Source: JAEELC01 sp963605425 (GTDB taxonomy: Bacteria > Bacillota_I > Bacilli_A > Acholeplasmatales > Anaeroplasmataceae). Taken from it: DNA of 53,739 nucleotides. How positions within the stretch are numbered: position 1 is the first letter of the stretch; the number at the start of each line of letters is the position of its first letter. The notes under the pieces were generated by a model. That model saw nothing but the letters and a program-made list of their open reading frames with translations, was not told the DNA's origin and searched no databases. The stretch lies in assembly GCA_963605425.1 (NCBI GenBank), contig CAVCUQ010000009.1, positions 1-53,739 of the forward strand, in the 5' to 3' direction. Both the position numbers and the translations under genes were made by a program. Below are positions 52,873 through 53,739 of this stretch, in pieces.

Positions 52873-53271
52873 ATGATAGTAAAAGGTTATGGTAATAATG
52901 ATTTATTATTTGAAGCAGAATTTGATATAGAAAGTCCTATATCTAATATTCTAATTGAAAAAGGTTTAAAAGAAGAACCAAGTGGCTATTATGATAATAG
53001 TTTAGAAGGTTTAAATAAAAGAATAAACACTAAAACTACTAATGATGATATTAAGTTATTTAATAATAATCTTAATAAATTAAATATATCTAGTGAAATA
53101 GTAGATTTATTCTTAGCTTTAGAAAATGGTAAAGATGTATCTATTGATATTGATACATTTAATGAATTTGCTCAGACAGAGACTTCATTTTTAAAGAATC
53201 TATATGACAATATTATGGATGAATATGAAAGTGAAGTAGAAGAAGCTGATACACTTATACTTAGTTTCTAA
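52873..53271 (+). CDS. Small acidic protein, unknown
   Basis: 132 residues with about 28 Asp/Glu against about 10 Lys/Arg, Asn-rich, no Cys, no membrane segment. AAGGAG precedes the ATG. Family not recognised. The net negative charge and setting in an accessory region are compatible with a DNA-mimic or antirestriction protein, but nothing in the sequence shows it. Confidence 0.7.
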   Translation: MIVKGYGNNDLLFEAEFDIESPISNILIEKGLKEEPSGYYDNSLEGLNKRINTKTTNDDIKLFNNNLNKLNISSEIVDLFLALENGKDVSIDIDTFNEFAQTETSFLKNLYDNIMDEYESEVEEADTLILSF

Positions 53272-53278
53272 TATGTAT

Positions 53279-53315
53279 ATCCTTTATAAGTAATACTTAT
53301 AGAGGATTATTTTTA
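53279..53315 (+). terminator. Terminator after the acidic protein gene
   Basis: ATCCTTTATAAG / CTTATAGAGGAT 12-bp stem (one T-G), then TATTTTTA. Confidence 0.8.
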
Positions 53316-53370
53316 TTTTAGTTAGTGATTAAATGTGATTAATTGAAAGTGGACTTTAATAAAATAATTA

Positions 53371-53379
53371 TGATACAAT
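53371..53379 (+). promoter_or_regulatory. Extended -10 promoter of the terminal ATPase gene
   Basis: TG-A-TACAAT at 53371-53379, with a TGGACT 18 bases upstream as a weak -35. Confidence 0.5.
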
Positions 53380-53402
53380 ATATTTAAGAAGTAGGTGATA
53401 GA

Positions 53403-53739
53403 ATGTCATATTATTTAAATAAAGGTAATGATAAATTTCTTTCATATTATAATGATGTAATATTTATCGATAAATCAATGATGATAGACATCATTAATAG
53501 AAGTTTTGATAAAGAAAGTTTTAAGTATATGTGTGTTACTCGTCCTCGTCGATTTGGTAAGACTATGGCCTTATCAATGCTTAATGCTTATTATTCTAAA
53601 GGATGTGATTCTAAAGAAATATTTGAAAAATTAAATATTTCTAAAGATGAATCTTATCCAAAGCATTTAAATAAACATAATGTTATTTGGATTGATATGG
53701 CAAATTTATATACCGATATTGACGATAAGGATAATTTTG
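53403..53739 (+). CDS. AAA-ATPase-like / PD-(D/E)XK family protein, N-terminal fragment
   Basis: The window ends inside the gene; 112 residues are visible. YNDVIFIDKSMMIDIINRSFDKESFKYMCVTRPRRFGKTMALSML is typical of the 'AAA-ATPase-like' family with a C-terminal PD-(D/E)XK nuclease domain (DUF1703), abundant in gut anaerobes. RPRRFGKT (~43-50) is the P-loop equivalent. AGGTGATAG precedes the ATG. Role unknown; the C-terminal nuclease is inferred from the family only. Confidence 0.82.
   Translation, partial: MSYYLNKGNDKFLSYYNDVIFIDKSMMIDIINRSFDKESFKYMCVTRPRRFGKTMALSMLNAYYSKGCDSKEIFEKLNISKDESYPKHLNKHNVIWIDMANLYTDIDDKDNF

Overview
The window looks like a chromosomal segment of a low-GC, anaerobic member of the Bacillota (Firmicutes), probably from the Erysipelotrichia / RF39-like side of the Bacilli; this placement is inference from content. 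It is strongly AT-rich. TGA is used as a stop (tdk ends in TGA and tryptophans are TGG), so this is not mycoplasma code 4. It carries the HPr kinase regulatory gene hprK and WhiA, and the tRNA cluster follows the Bacillus order. A 2-hydroxyacyl-CoA dehydratase/activase-type system points to strict anaerobiosis.

Layout. 1-1228: tail of a 5S rRNA gene and eleven tRNAs ending in a terminator. 1340-5967: xpt, convergent gdhA, then the overlapping tsaE-tsaB-rimI-tsaD cluster (t6A tRNA modification plus RimI). 6068-11498: glnS, an ABC-F ATPase with one degenerate composite site, and pcrA. 11529-13110 (minus): a degenerate ABC ATPase with its permease. 13217-22038: ligA, uvrA, a four-TM protein, hprK, an lgt-ppaX gene fusion and whiA. 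22152-26718: an AlbA_2/ATPase/wHTH regulator flanked by near-identical repeats, a single-pass membrane protein and tex. 26766-30414: tRNA-Ser, tRNA-Glu, two membrane proteins of unknown function and a Fic-fold protein lacking the catalytic His. 30555-38805: an SF1 helicase with a coiled-coil partner, a diacylglycerol-kinase-family protein, a MATE transporter and transketolase. 38900-40780: a third membrane protein, then two tandem loci that look like type I toxin-antitoxin modules. 41021-43716: rpmE, tdk, tadA, rplM-rpsI and a small protein. 43832-50151: a candidate ncRNA, the HgdC/HgdB-type pair and a GLUG-repeat lipoprotein. 50272-end: accessory region with a decayed AbiE system, a sugar transferase behind a poly-G promoter, a small acidic protein and a truncated AAA-ATPase.

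The most interesting item is 39975-40776. Two diverged copies of one architecture each encode, on the minus strand, an mRNA with a 5' GNRA-loop hairpin, an 11-codon leader ORF and a hydrophobic micropeptide beginning MEYLVIL. A convergent plus-strand promoter makes a ~56-nt RNA that ends at a shared bidirectional terminator and begins with a direct repeat whose second copy lies in the toxin mRNA. This is the layout of par/Fst-type systems, but with a peptide I do not recognise.

A second unexplained pattern is a TTAGC array at 11-12 bp spacing, at a fixed distance from the ribosome binding site of three unlinked membrane-protein genes (27047, 30414 minus, 38900). This suggests a small regulon. 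Several transcripts appear to be controlled by terminators placed so close to the next ribosome binding site that no promoter fits between (glnS/ABC-F, 23779/tex, rpmE/tdk).
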